64,000 nt of DNA, from the NCBI RefSeq assembly GCF_963678975.1, contig NC_089272.1:59656574-59720573 (forward strand), given 5' to 3'. This DNA comes from Dysidea avara. Taxonomy: Eukaryota > Porifera > Demospongiae > Dictyoceratida > Dysideidae. Of this stretch, positions 27,796 through 39,358 are shown one piece after another. Under the pieces are notes generated by a model, which worked only from the letters and a program-made list of their open reading frames with translations, was not told where the DNA came from and searched no databases. A program made the position numbers and the translations under genes. Numbering within the stretch: the first letter of the stretch is position 1; each line of letters begins with the position of its first letter.

Positions 27796-28685
27796 GGCGT
27801 AGGTATAAGTTAACTTGTAGTTTAGTTTGGTAGGTAGTTGTAATTTTTTGTTTACTTTAAATATACAATGGGAAAAATATATTTTATCCATTGACTGCTG
27901 AGTTTTATACGTCCAGTCATGGTCCAGTGTCGTAAATTTTCGTGACACATGAAAAACTATAAATATGTGCAATTTACAAATTCCCCTATACTGTACTGTG
28001 CAACATTTTGTGCGGGTTTCTCAAGATCCTTTTATATTATGTCAGTGTGTTGGCAATTAAAATGGCTGACTTACTTATTATCATTTACATTGTCTCCGTA
28101 ATAATTTCTTCTGTATTAGTTTTGTAGCTGTAGTCATACTGTTGACATTTTTGTATTTATTGTGTCTTGGCAAGAGTCTTGGGACAGAACAGATCAGAAA
28201 GATGTGGTATATTTGCATATCAAACAAGGCCTTGGAGCAGTTGCATGTGACACTCACAAGTATGTTCCAAGTACTGTATGCCATTTAGCTTCAGTAGCTA
28301 TTCCACTACTATATATGGTACTTGACCACTGTCCAAGTCCAGTTTTTCAGATGAAAGCTTGTCCTCAAGTCAAGTTCACATGCGGCCGTCAAACTGTATG
28401 TGCGTGCTATTAGTACAGAAATTGGTAAGAATGAACTCAGATGTAAATGTTAACATGCCAAATACAAGCAGTTATGTTATTACAATGGCATGCCTATCAG
28501 CCTTTGTGATTACTAGAGCCTTTAACTTTGGGCTGACATGAGGCTATGATCACAGTGAAACCTGTGTATTAAGGAAACCTTATCAACATGTTTCACTGTA
28601 CCACCATAGCCCCTAGCTACAACACACTGAATGCATTGGTCTGATATTTGTTAACATGGTGAGATTTTACCTTTGGTGAAATGTA
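27796..28685. other. Non-coding stretch, nothing recognised
   Basis: Short open frames such as 28162-28413 have no motif or splice context. No repeat was identified. Confidence 0.35.
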
Positions 28686-28689
28686 CATT

Positions 28690-29715
28690 GTGGCCAGTCT
28701 CTTTTCTATTTGAAAAGTGGAACTATCTGCATCATGTTCTCAATCACTCAACAAGCTTCAGGCTTTCACTGGCAAGTTATTACGTATAATAACAGGAATG
28801 GAATGGAATCACCAAACTTTAGTGCTCGCTGCTTAGTTTCTTCATCATGCAGTTGTGTGTTTACTTGTGCTAAACCTCACGAGTATGACACGTTGTTTGT
28901 TATGGGGATCGTACTACTCTAATAGAACAATCGGTTGAAGCAATCACTAATAGCTTCAGTTGTAGTTAGCTGCCAAATATTTGGATTCTCCTCCTGTCCT
29001 TAAGTCAATGTTCATACACTGAAACATTAAACTAGCTAATTATGCAAAAAAAATACTTGGACCCGGTATCATATCGGTGGCTTTGACATACTAATGAACT
29101 AGCTAGTTTGAATACTATGAGTCATGTAGCTGTTATCCAGCTGATTATGTCCAGGGGATTAGAATTCACAATAAAGTACTTAGTTAAGTACAGTATTAAG
29201 ATAAATCTCTAATAGCAAATTACTGCTCTTGCAAGTGACTTAGAGCTAATAATGGAGGGAGTTCTCTTATTGCTCTGTTGATAAGTTCTTTGAATTATTT
29301 TTCTAGAGGTCCAGTAGTTAATATGATAATCATTATGGTGGGGATCCTACACATATGCAAGCATTAGTCATACTGTACATGTGAACACTATACAGCTACA
29401 TCATATGAAATACAGGAGGAGAATAAAGACTACTACATAGCCAGTATTGCATTGGTAGCTGATTGCTCTATTAGAGTAATTCGATCTTCAAAACAAACAT
29501 CGTATCACAGTCAGTCATGATATTATGTGAAGTATAATAAACTGTACAACTGAAGGAAGCAAACAGCAAGCATAAAAGTTTGGCCATTCCGTTCCGTTCC
29601 TGATTCCGGTTATAACTTCCCGCCTTCACCATAAGATATTTTCCTGCTCTTGCAAATTCCTGCATACCAGTATACCAGTATATAGGTACAAAACTGTACA
29701 TATTTATGTTCTCAA
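28690..29715. mobile_element. Large imperfect inverted repeat (arms about 230 bp)
   Basis: The left arm 28690-28935 and right arm 29460-29715 are inverted copies. Examples are TACTCTAATAGAACAATCG against CGAATTACTCTAATAGAGC, GTTTGTTATGGGGATCG against GTTTGTTTTGAAGATCG, and GGAATGGAATGG against ACGGAACGGAATGG. The spacer of about 525 bp has no gene. The TACTCTAATAGA motif recurs widely in this window, suggesting a transposon end. Confidence 0.6.
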
Positions 29716-30399
29716 CACTGTCCATTACTTTAATGCTGTACTACACAAAACCTGTGTGACAATAAATTATTTAGCTGTATTCTACCAATCAACCTTTATT
29801 TTATTAATTATTTACACAGGATGGACACTTGTGGAGCAATGAATTCCTGTGTTGTTGGTAAGCAAAATGTAAAGCATTGATAAGTGGTCACAACGCTGTT
29901 GGCCATTCACCAACCAATATCAGTATTTGGCCAACTATTGCATCCTTCTAGATGGTGATAGTAGCTATCTCTTACTTTGAGCCAGACTACCCTGTACTTG
30001 TTATGGTGGTCATACCGTGTAGCCTTGAAACATTTTACGGCATGCTTCATGACCTCAGCAAACATATATACCTTTACCTGTCAGATTATTTGTTGAGACT
30101 TACCTATGTGCTCACATGCACTCTGTGACAGTTTGTGTTACAGTATTATGTGCATCGATTGTTATTTACACAAACACAAGATCTGTGTCCACAATGAAAA
30201 TTACATCACACACACACACTCAGTCAATACCCAGCATTGTAAATGTAGCTGACAAAAATACAAAACATCATACCAGAGAGATGTTCTTTATAGGATAGAA
30301 TTAATGTATAACAGGGAGAAGTGCTACACCATACAGTAAGTAATCAGATAAAAATATAGATTTGTGCTTAAAGAATACACATTTACTATTACTTGCCAT
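29716..30399. other. 3' flank of the kinase gene, no gene seen
   Basis: AT-rich DNA without recognisable coding sequence. No canonical AATAAA was identified close to the kinase stop on the minus strand. Confidence 0.35.
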
Positions 30400-31941
30400 T
30401 CAGCAAAACCTTTCATGTCCCCGAGTGGGGATGTCTTGCCATGTACAATAGGCTATCATGTCCTCGGTGGATCGGGTAACAGTCACATCAGAGAAATGCA
30501 TTGCCCACATTCGGTGATAACTAACTCCCATACAAAACACCATTATCTTGCACTTCAGTTTAGCGTGCTTGCGTACCTTGATCGTGAAATCTTCACCGAG
30601 ACGGCCAGAAGTGACAGCTCTACTGTCTACACCAGCTATTCTGCTTTTAAGAGCCCCAACAGCTTCGTCTATGTTGGTCGTAGTGAAGAGATGGACATGT
30701 GGGTATTTCTTACGCAGGTACAATTGTATTCCAGTGTTTTCAGCATTGTTAATGTTTACATCTACCCAGACCACTACTTTCTGTGCTGGATTAGCACATT
30801 TCATTGCTTCCTCTAACTTTTCTTGTAATGCTTTGATTTCTCCCTGCAAGTCAGCTTTAATTCTGCTCTTCTCTTCAAGCAACTTTTCATTGTGTTTTTG
30901 ATTTTCAAGCAATTTGTCAATTTCTTTTTGCTTCTGTTGTAGTTGTTCCTCTTTTGCCATTAATAGTAACTCAGCTTGATTGTCAACTTCAAGGGATGCC
31001 ATTTTGGCTTCAACTACTTTAACAGAATTATGAGTAGATGATTTAACTGGTGTAGATATCCTTGGTAGACTATCCTTTAGCAGTTTCAACTGCTTGCAAA
31101 CTTCAACCATACTAGGTCGTTTGGTGAAATTATTTTGCAGACAATCTAAAATGATTGGACGTAACATTTCGGCGTCTCGTAGCTTGTTTAAGTACTCATC
31201 TCTCCTCTGTGCCTCAGTTAAGTACCGCATGTCTTGAGTCTCCAGGTCAATAACCATAAATTCTGTGGGTATAGGCCAGTCTTGTGCACCTGTATGTAAT
31301 GTTAGTACGCCAAATGAGAACACATCCAAAGATGTGGTATATTTGGGACTCTTGCCAAGTGCTTCTGGTGGCATGTACGCTGGTAGACCAGGTGCTGTTG
31401 TCATTTTAGCCGGCTGGTGTTTATCAAGGATCTTAGCCATTCCTAGGTCAGTGACTTTAGCGGTCAATGATCTGCTTAATAAAATATTATTGGCTGTCAA
31501 GTCACGGTGAATGATAGGAGGTTTATGTGAGTGTAGATACCTCAAACCGAGTGATGAATCATGAAGAATTGAGATTTTAACATCCACTTCTAAATCTCCA
31601 GCAGTCTCTAAATATCTGCTTAGACTGGTGAACATCAGCTCCATCACAAGAGCAGGTAGAAGGGAATTTGGCGGGTAATAAAGACCCAGAAACTGTACTA
31701 GATTAGGATGCCTCAGTACACTATTTGCCTCGCATTCTGCAAAAAAGTTCTGCGACAGTGCTTGTAGCTCCTCAGGGTTGGCGTATTCCAAGAGCACAGA
31801 ATGGATTCGCTTAGCCGCACAGATAGTTCCATTCCACAACACTTTGTACGTTACTCCATTTCCACCTTTACCAATTTCTTCACCAGTTGGCTCTATCCCA
31901 GTGAGTAGCATTCCGGCAAGCACGGAAGAAGCGCCCGCCAT
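30400..31941 (-). CDS. TKL-type protein kinase with coiled coil and C-terminal receiver-like domain, 513 aa, single exon
   Basis: The N-terminal kinase domain spans residues 18-290. It has a Gly-loop GKGGNG (24-29), ATP-binding Lys44 (CAAK), HRDLTANN with Asp147 and Asn152, DLG in place of DFG with Asp165, PPE (191-193) and DVFSFGV. All core catalytic residues are present, so activity is plausible. The HRDLTANN and YMPPE forms suggest the tyrosine-kinase-like group. Residues 308-382 are a Lys/Glu/Gln-rich coiled coil. Residues 386-500 form an alpha/beta-like domain (KVVVWVDVNINNAENTG, TTTNIDEAVGAL, AVTSGRLGEDF, KIMVFCMG, MWAMHFSDVTVTRS). It resembles, from memory, a receiver/TIR-like domain found on TPR proteins of rotifers. 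No signal peptide or membrane segment is seen, so it is probably cytosolic. The ATG at 31941 is the first in frame. A broken duplicate is at 59466-61604. Confidence 0.92.
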   Translation of the reverse strand: MAGASSVLAGMLLTGIEPTGEEIGKGGNGVTYKVLWNGTICAAKRIHSVLLEYANPEELQALSQNFFAECEANSVLRHPNLVQFLGLYYPPNSLLPALVMELMFTSLSRYLETAGDLEVDVKISILHDSSLGLRYLHSHKPPIIHRDLTANNILLSRSLTAKVTDLGMAKILDKHQPAKMTTAPGLPAYMPPEALGKSPKYTTSLDVFSFGVLTLHTGAQDWPIPTEFMVIDLETQDMRYLTEAQRRDEYLNKLRDAEMLRPIILDCLQNNFTKRPSMVEVCKQLKLLKDSLPRISTPVKSSTHNSVKVVEAKMASLEVDNQAELLLMAKEEQLQQKQKEIDKLLENQKHNEKLLEEKSRIKADLQGEIKALQEKLEEAMKCANPAQKVVVWVDVNINNAENTGIQLYLRKKYPHVHLFTTTNIDEAVGALKSRIAGVDSRAVTSGRLGEDFTIKVRKHAKLKCKIMVFCMGVSYHRMWAMHFSDVTVTRSTEDMIAYCTWQDIPTRGHERFC

Positions 31942-33490
31942 ATCTACAGGTAAGCGAGCAGTTTGGCGTGAAGACTAAAGGAAATTAGTTCTCATTAATG
32001 CCCATCAATGTATTAGATTGTGGATTTAGAGTTCAGTTATTTGTGGTTTTCAATGTTTAATAGTTGTGGATTTCTCCGGTATTGAATGGGTTCAAACTTT
32101 ACATTGCGAACTGTAGTACATTTCAGGTATTTGTTATTGTTGAGTAGATCTTGTGGAAGCCGCGATGCCAACTTTGGCTAAGCACGTTTGCAGGCTATAG
32201 CCTTCCGTGTCAAAATTCGATAATCTAATCTAATATGACTATGAGAGTGACTAGTGCAGGCCACAAAGGTGGTGTGGACAAATCTACGCTTGTAGGTAAG
32301 TGTTTATTTGTTGTTGTTGAGTGTACTTTCACTTACGGTGTGTGTGTGTGTGTAGTGTAGTACGTGCAGTGTGCGCTCACACTAGTATTAAAAGCTTCTT
32401 TAAACGTTATGAGTGACTGGAGAGAAACACAGGTGTGCACTGACCAAATCCTGATTTGATCTAACCTCCAGGCAATTGGAGAATAGCAAAATTTGCTAAG
32501 TGAGCTGGTACAATGTAGCACGTGTGGTGTGCTACCAATACAAGGTGTCATGTCGGCTCACACTGTAGGTAGATCTGTGACCGCGGTCAAAGTCTTGACC
32601 AGGGGAAATTTCACCTTGACTCTTGGCTTGCAGCGTTTATCGTCTTTGACCTGTGACTTGAGCATTTTTTTGTCGAACTTTTGACCTCCACTTATTTCTC
32701 TATTTTCCTATTGTGCTTCTTAGTGCATGCTACCAGCAGCTGGGAGAGAAAAATCATTATAATTACGGCAAAATTCCTGTTGGAGCTTTAAAACATATTC
32801 TTGGAGATCCTTACTTCTTGTGAGTTACGTATAATTCCGTAAACTTGATAGTAGCTACGTATAGTTTTTGATTGTAGCCTTCCGACCCTTGATCCACTGT
32901 AAGAGCTATTTTGTGGCCTTGACCGTTGACTTAGAGTTTAACTGCGGTCGCAGATGGACCTATAGCAAGAGCCTGAGTGACACCCCCTTGCAATAGAAAC
33001 CTTCATGTTTCTGTCGGCAGCTGTACTAGAAAGGCGTGCGAGTAGATTGTGTCTCATTCTTGTACACAGATGGACAGTAGTGAATATCATTTCCTTTAAA
33101 TTCTTTAATGATTCCTTCTCTGGCACTTTACTGCTCACATGCCCAGGTCACTTTACCCTGTCACTGTCATTGGGTAGGGAGGGTCTTTTCAATGATGGGA
33201 ACAGCAATCTATAACAGCTAGCCAGAATGTTATCTCCAGTACAAACCAATGAGAATTTAATGGATCTACTTTGAAGTAATATTGCCAAATCCAAAGTGCT
33301 CTGTTGTATGATAACTGCCCTACAGTGTGATAAATTAATTAGTCATCACCTTGTGGTCGAGCCACTCAGACTGGTTCATGACATCATAACAACTGCAAAT
33401 TGTATTGTTTACCAATGGAGTAAATAGCCTAATATGGAAATTTTAATACAAAAACTGATGTAATAGTAAAGCAGTGAGACCTGACAATAA
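30989..33490. repeat. Segmental duplication (kinase 5' half and upstream flank), copy 1
   Basis: Matches 59466-62870 in the same orientation, from residue ~318 of the kinase through its start codon and about 1.5 kb of upstream DNA. Copy 1 lacks the retrotransposon found in copy 2. The kinase C-terminal half (coiled coil and last domain) is outside the duplicated part. Confidence 0.9.
32235..32295 (+). other. Possible first exon with P-loop-like motif, divergent from the kinase
   Basis: ATG at 32235 opens MTMRVTSAGHKGGVDKSTLV, followed by a strong donor (G/GTAAGTG). The motif resembles a nucleotide-binding P-loop of GHxxxGKSTLV type, but Asp stands where the Gly before Lys is expected. A downstream block at about 32724-32820 reads CYQQLGEKNHYNYGKIPVG and ends at a GTGAGT donor, but the two do not join in frame. 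It may be the decayed start of a GTPase-like gene. The duplicate is at 61846-61909. Confidence 0.3.
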
Positions 33491-34640
33491 ATAATTAATT
33501 TACAAAATAACACATTGCTATTGTAGTGGATTAAACAAATGTCAAGAAACAGTCTGTGTTTATTTTCAGTCACTCTGGCGATCAGTCCCAGCAGTGCTTG
33601 TCTATCAACTCCTTTCAGTGACCTCTGGTACCATCATTCTATTAAATCAGGAGTAATCCTTGTCACTAAACTGTCACACACTCCCTCCCACTAGTCTCAG
33701 ACTCACATAATAACCCTCATGACTATAATCTACTGGTCATTGGTGCTTGTCTATACGTGGTGTAGGTGGTGGCATAGGTTAACTAGTAAGGTAACAGATG
33801 TTTATAATCTTTGTACAGTAGAGTGTTTACTTGTCCCAATCAATATTTGAAAGTGAGATCACTAGCTGGTGTTCTTATTGTTCTGAATATACCACATCAG
33901 ATTGCTCAGTGGTCCTTGTGTAATAAACAGGATAGTGAAGATATATTTTTGTTGTTGTATGCTTCAACTTTGCAGTGATTATTTTTGGTGATTAAGAACT
34001 ATAGCATATTCTATAGTTTGAGAACTTTGGCAAAGAGCACAAAAAAGAATTCCTTTTATTTGATGCTTTTTACTTGCCAACACACATCCTATTATTGTAG
34101 GTTCACCAAAAGGTACTCTATCAAATGTTCCTGCTATCCTCTACTGGTATAGTTATATTACTCTATGAGTAATGGTTGAAAATGTAATGATTATTATGTG
34201 AAGTGATGGTATTATTTGGTGTCATACAAATGTGTGTGAATGGATCCATTCTCCATCTGATTGAGACAATAATTGTAGTAGTAGTAGTTAGATAGTTAAA
34301 TTGCTGTTACTCGGTCAGTTTATTTTATTTGTTTTTTCTGTAGTTACACACTTCACATCAAGCAATAAAGTTGAGGGCCTTTTTGGTTTGATGTGCAGGC
34401 AGAAATGCAATGATGTGAAGAGGAGAGATTATAAGAAAAAGAGAAATTGTAAGAGAAAAAGAAAGAAAAGTATTGGTAAGATACAGTTATCAGACCTCCA
34501 AACGAGATCATCTTGTACTTTTATTTGCGAGCATGATGTACACTTCAGCCAGAATCTTGTGGCTTACAATGGGAATTTTTAAATGTCCTTTAATTTTGCG
34601 TTGTTACATGTATTTCACTTGTTTTTACATTTAGGACTAT
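33491..34640. other. Non-coding stretch
   Basis: Only one short Lys/Arg-rich open frame (34301-34582), with no recognised domain. Not called a gene. Confidence 0.35.
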
Positions 34641-34649
34641 TAAAGAACC

Positions 34650-35040
34650 AGTAATGCTCTGATCTCTTGTGACTCTCAGGGTTCTTATTGTAGATGTCTG
34701 ATCAGATGTCACATTCATCGTAGATCAAAGGAAGATGATACAGTGTGAATATGTCATTCCACAATATACTCTTCTGGGACTATCATGACCAATGACAAAA
34801 ACAATCTTGATCTCTCATGATTCTCGTCAAAGATGTCCTTATGGGATGTAACATTCACCATGTAGAGGATGTTATCACAGTATGATCCAGTGTGGATAGG
34901 CCATCCCACAATACACTCTGCTGGGACTATCAGTGAGTAAATAATCTGAATTAGGCTACTTGACCTATCATGGTTCATATTGTAGATGTCCTGATGAGAT
35001 AAAGTCTCATAGAACATGTCAGAGGATAGACCAAAGTCAC
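34650..35040 (-). repeat. Degenerate tandem repeat, unit about 160-170 bp, possibly once coding
   Basis: Blocks ATTCCACAATATACTCTTCT / ATCCCACAATACACTCTGCT, GGGACTATCA and GATGTCC recur two to three times. On the minus strand an 87-codon frame (34754-35017) contains two related segments, HQDIYNMNHDRS...VPAECIVGWPIHT and HKDIFDENHERS...VPEEYIVE. This suggests a decayed repeat protein of unknown family. Confidence 0.45.
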
Positions 35041-36034
35041 TGAACCAATAAGGTATTCATCCCACAACTGTTAGAATGTATCAATCACTTCCATTAGACT
35101 AGCGTAACATTTTTGTTGTATGTAACATTTGAAAAACATGCAATAATACACTTGTAATTATCATGTACTTTTATCACCTAATATTACAGTACTTCTGTAT
35201 AATTATCGTATTGTTGTTCCTACACATAATGCCACACTAGAAAGCTGTTCAACACAGTTACCCACTTGTACTTAATGTAGTGTATGTGACTTGGAGGCAT
35301 GTTCCAAAAATACACTGAGCAAAAACCCAACTTGTTTGCATTTTCCTCAAATTTCATTTTATGACTATTTTGTTGTCTAGAGGGAACCGACGGACTGTTA
35401 AAAGTTTCACTCTCTCAAAGTTTCAGCCTTATCTGGTAAGAGCTTACAACCTTACGGAAACATTTTTGTGATGCCTTTCATTATGCACAAAAGTTTTCAG
35501 TTAAATGTCCCTTACTCCACTCCAGGGTTTAGTTAACACATATACAATAGACACCTGGTTCTGCTTGTGTAAACTGTAATTCAACATTGACATCTCAAGT
35601 ATGAATTGTAAATCATTGAAAGCCAAAGTATGCTGAGAGTTCAAAATAAAATATAGTATTTTTATGTTTTACTAGATACATCATACAGTATGATAGGTAC
35701 TGTATAGTTGGGACTACAATGGAGTAGGTGTGGCCCACGAAATAACATCACCAAAAAACCATTCTCAATTTTCCCTGTCTACAATTAGGCAGTATTGGAT
35801 GGATAGGTTAAACTAAGTCCAAATAAGCCACCAGAAACGCTTTCAACAAGTTGCTACAGATTTTTTTTTTTTTTTTTTAAACAAAAAAAAAATTTTTCTA
35901 CTGACTGACTAACTGAGTGATGCCTTCAGACAAGCATAACTCGATAACAGCTAAGGTTACAGGCTTGATTTTTTCACTGTTCGACATCAGTTAGGCCCGA
36001 GAGGTGCCTTTTGGCACGCCGCAGTATGTACAAT
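35041..36034. other. Non-coding stretch with T-run/A-run and dispersed-repeat fragment
   Basis: A T16 tract followed by an A10 tract lies at 35861-35891. Bases 35900-36010 contain AAGGTTACAGGCTTGATTTTTTCACTGTTCG, which is related to sequence at 49.4 kb and 49.8 kb. This repeat is interrupted by the following foldback element. Confidence 0.45.
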
Positions 36035-36481
36035 CAAGAGTTCATAATATATATACTAGGAGAGTATCCTACTCTCATATACCCCTGTAGAAAGGCGTAT
36101 CGTGAAGTTATGATGTAACAACAAGATGTTGTGGTTTGTGGCGTACATGAAACCATAAAAGTGCAAGAATCGTTAGCGCCGTTTTACACTTGCGATGCTC
36201 AGGATAGCCGTATTTGCGAATGAAACACCTATGAAGCGGTCTTAACCCATGAAGGAACAATTGTAGTTGGGTGAGAATTAGAGCTGGAGTTAATTTGGTT
36301 GCTAGCGACGTTGGTAGGCACGCGTTCAATCGATACCATGCTCAACTAATGACATCATTAATTATACAAAGAAAAACGGGTGAACTCAGAAGTGTTACGT
36401 TATAACTTCATGATACACCCTTCTACAGGGGTATATGAGAGTAGGATACTCTCCTTAGTATATATATATTATGAACTCTTG
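36035..36481. mobile_element. Foldback MITE, 447 bp, arms about 85 bp
   Basis: The left arm from CAAGAGTTCATAATATATATA through GGAGAGTATCCTACTCTCAT and ACCCCTGTAGAA is mirrored at 36395-36481. Flanks are GTACAAT on both sides (36028-36034 and 36482-36488), a 7-bp target-site duplication. It sits inside another repeat that resumes at 36482 with GTACAATGCATTCTTCATGG. Confidence 0.8.
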
Positions 36482-36488
36482 GTACAAT

Positions 36489-37783
36489 GCATTCTTCATG
36501 GACTTACCAGTGTCCTCCTTTGTGTCCCATTCATCTTTGCTGACAGTGAAAAGCGTCGATTTGGAGGAACAGTTTTTGATTTGTAGTGCTGGGTAACGGA
36601 TTAAACATAGCCGACAAATGAACTGTAATGGATACTTCACTTTTCAGACAATAAATAGAAGTGTTATATCCCTACTGTGCTCATGGTCCCTACTCTAGTT
36701 GAAAATTCCATTTTTTTGTATACTTGTGACACTTAGTGGTACATCATAGAGCCATGATGCATGAGACCAACCTCCTCTGCCTGTGTCCTGACAGAAAAGA
36801 ATGTAATTAAAACCAAGACACGTTTAGTAGTAGTCCATTCCAGTAGTGCAGTCCAGTGTTTGTACCTTCTCATCACATTCACAATTCAAGACTTGTAGTG
36901 AAATAACCAAACCAGTTTGGTGAGCACTGTCTCATACCAATGGACTTGTATATAATAGTTATGAAAGTTCATTAATTGGAATAAACAAAACACACTTTGG
37001 TACAGTGAGAATAAAGGCACCTTAAACATACATACAGTGGAAACTCTATTTAATGGACACTTTAATTTGGGACCATCTCATTTTGATGAAATCAATTTTT
37101 ACTGTTACAAGGATTTCAGAGGTTATTGGTAAAGGCCTGTAGGGATCTCAGAAACGGTCCTTTATTAGGAGGTTAAATGTACGGCATACTTTACTGGGAT
37201 ACATGGTCCTTCATAAGAGAGGTTCCGCATACTGTACAGTATTTAGGGTAGCATATGTCCAATTGTTACAATCTTAAGTTCATCATGACACTCGACTAGT
37301 CTAATAGTAAATTAAAAATAACAAAAAATATCATAAAATGTGTTAACTGTTACCTGTAGGTAGCTTACAGTTCTAGTGGGTTCTTGTATTAGGTGAATAT
37401 CTCAAACAATATCAGTGCCTTCTAGACCCTGTGAACACAGATGAAGCAGGCATTTCTCTTACAAACGGAGGAGGAACAACAACACGACACACTAACACAT
37501 ACACACCCTACACTTAGTTGGGTCATACCTCTAATCTCATGAAGCCATTAGCATCTAGACATGGTGCTGAATCCTTGGAGACATACGGCAAACTTCTCAT
37601 AGATAACAGAGTGTTGTATGTAAACAGCTCCAACCTGTGGCAGTACCAGTGTAACACATACATACAAACACAAAAGTCATACAACTTCTAAATGTCATGG
37701 AGACAGTATTCTCTCAAAAGCAGATCCCCTTATGAAAATTTAGTCTTGGTACAGACATGGAATTAGTCGTTTTTGCATGTTAG
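36489..37783. other. Non-coding stretch
   Basis: Bases 36482-36560 continue the dispersed repeat (CATGGACTTACCAGTG, ATCTTTGCTGACAGTG) shared with 49880-49930. Nothing else is recognised. Confidence 0.4.
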
Positions 37784-37952
37784 CAGGCCTGTAACCTGCT
37801 CTATTGTGTACAACAGGCCTGTGTTACGTTTTATACAGGCCTGGATTATAAACTGTTAACAAGCTTGCGAAATGTTCAAATCTTGTGGCAGGCCTGTAAA
37901 GATTCATTCAGTGTGAGGTGTGGATGTGCCTGTACTAACTGATACAGGCCTG
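37784..37952. repeat. Cluster of five CAGGCCTG palindromes
   Basis: CAGGCCTG occurs at 37784, 37814, 37836, 37889 and 37945. The spacing is irregular and the intervening sequence is not obviously repeated. The function is unknown. Confidence 0.85.
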
Positions 37953-38820
37953 CAAATGCTGCATTTTGAATCCCACAATGAAAAGTTTACTTGCTAGTAA
38001 GATTATAAATACAAATGAAACCTTTAATATAATAGGAAGATGGAGTGGCAAGTTAGTCAGTATGGTGTGTGTGTAGTTTGAGACAGTTGAAGCAGCAAAC
38101 TACAAACAAGCAACATCCTTTGAACAGTTTACCTTTAGATGTACAGTAGTTGCCCTGGTAATGGAAAATAGAAAGTGTCCTTAGATAAAAAATTCCAATT
38201 ACAGTGGAACCTTTGTATTATGGACAGTTTGGGACCCAGAATTTTTGGCCACTTTTTGCTGTAAAATAGCGGTTTTCCACTTTCAGAGGCAAAAAATGTA
38301 TTAACTAGACCTGTCCTTATTATGGAGGTTTCCCTATTATATCCTTAATTCAGGAAATTGCACTGTATTTAGTAATTGTTAGGCCTGAGTCAAATATTAT
38401 GCTCTAAATTTTGCTCAAAATGCTTTCAGAACTTTCCCTAAATATTTTTACCTATTATGCTCATGAGCGTTCCCATCTGACTTGCATTATGCTCCTAGGT
38501 TAGCAACATTTCTTAGAATATTTTAATCAGTGAATGATTAGAGTATTTCACCACAAAGTGACTGTTCTATTAGAGTATCGATATAACAAACTCGTACAAT
38601 GTATTTTAGTGCTCTATTGCAGTTTGCAGCTTCCATTGACTGCTCTATTAGGGAGTATTGATGGAATTAAGCTGCATAGTTTGAAATATCCATCTAATAT
38701 TTTAGCATTATGCTGGTATAGCACTCCAGCCTATTATACTTTTTTATTGTACTAACATATTTGATGTAGACCTAGTAATTAAGTACTATGATGGGTGTTC
38801 TTTTATACACCTCTAACAGT

Positions 38821-38975
38821 TTGTGTGTGTGTGGCGTGAGAGTGTGTGCGTGTGTGGGTGTGTGTGTGCGTGCGTGCGTGTGTGTGTGGTATCTCATAGG
38901 AGGCTGTACCATTATCATTTTAAAGGTGAAGGTTTAAGCACTAAAGTCCCACAGGTGGAGCGCATGCGCTTGCAT

Positions 38976-39040
<65 letters not shown>
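38821..39040. repeat. Facing (TG)n and (CA)n tracts
   Basis: A TG-rich tract at 38821-38888 and a pure (CA)n at 38977-39039 face each other across about 90 bp. They could pair as a hairpin. Open frames here are dinucleotide artefacts. Confidence 0.95.
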
Positions 39041-39041
<1 letters not shown>

Positions 39042-39358
39042 AATGTACATGCACACGTACACATGCACGCACGCACGCAATAAGCACAGTCCATGATTGC
39101 CACATACACTGAACCACTAGCACACTACTGAGATGGTATGTACTGTACATGTTAGCTCCTGAGTGGATTTTTCTCCAGAGAAATAGCATTTTAGCCAACC
39201 AGATAAAAAAAGGTATCAGGAGCAAACATGTGTGGTTTGGCAAAAACAAAGTTTGAGAAAAGATTGTAACAGATTATCATAAGTGTACTTTGAAGAAATG
39301 AAACTTATAAGTAATGTGTAAGAAGGTAAACAAAATAATTCTGTATAGTCAAGCAGTA

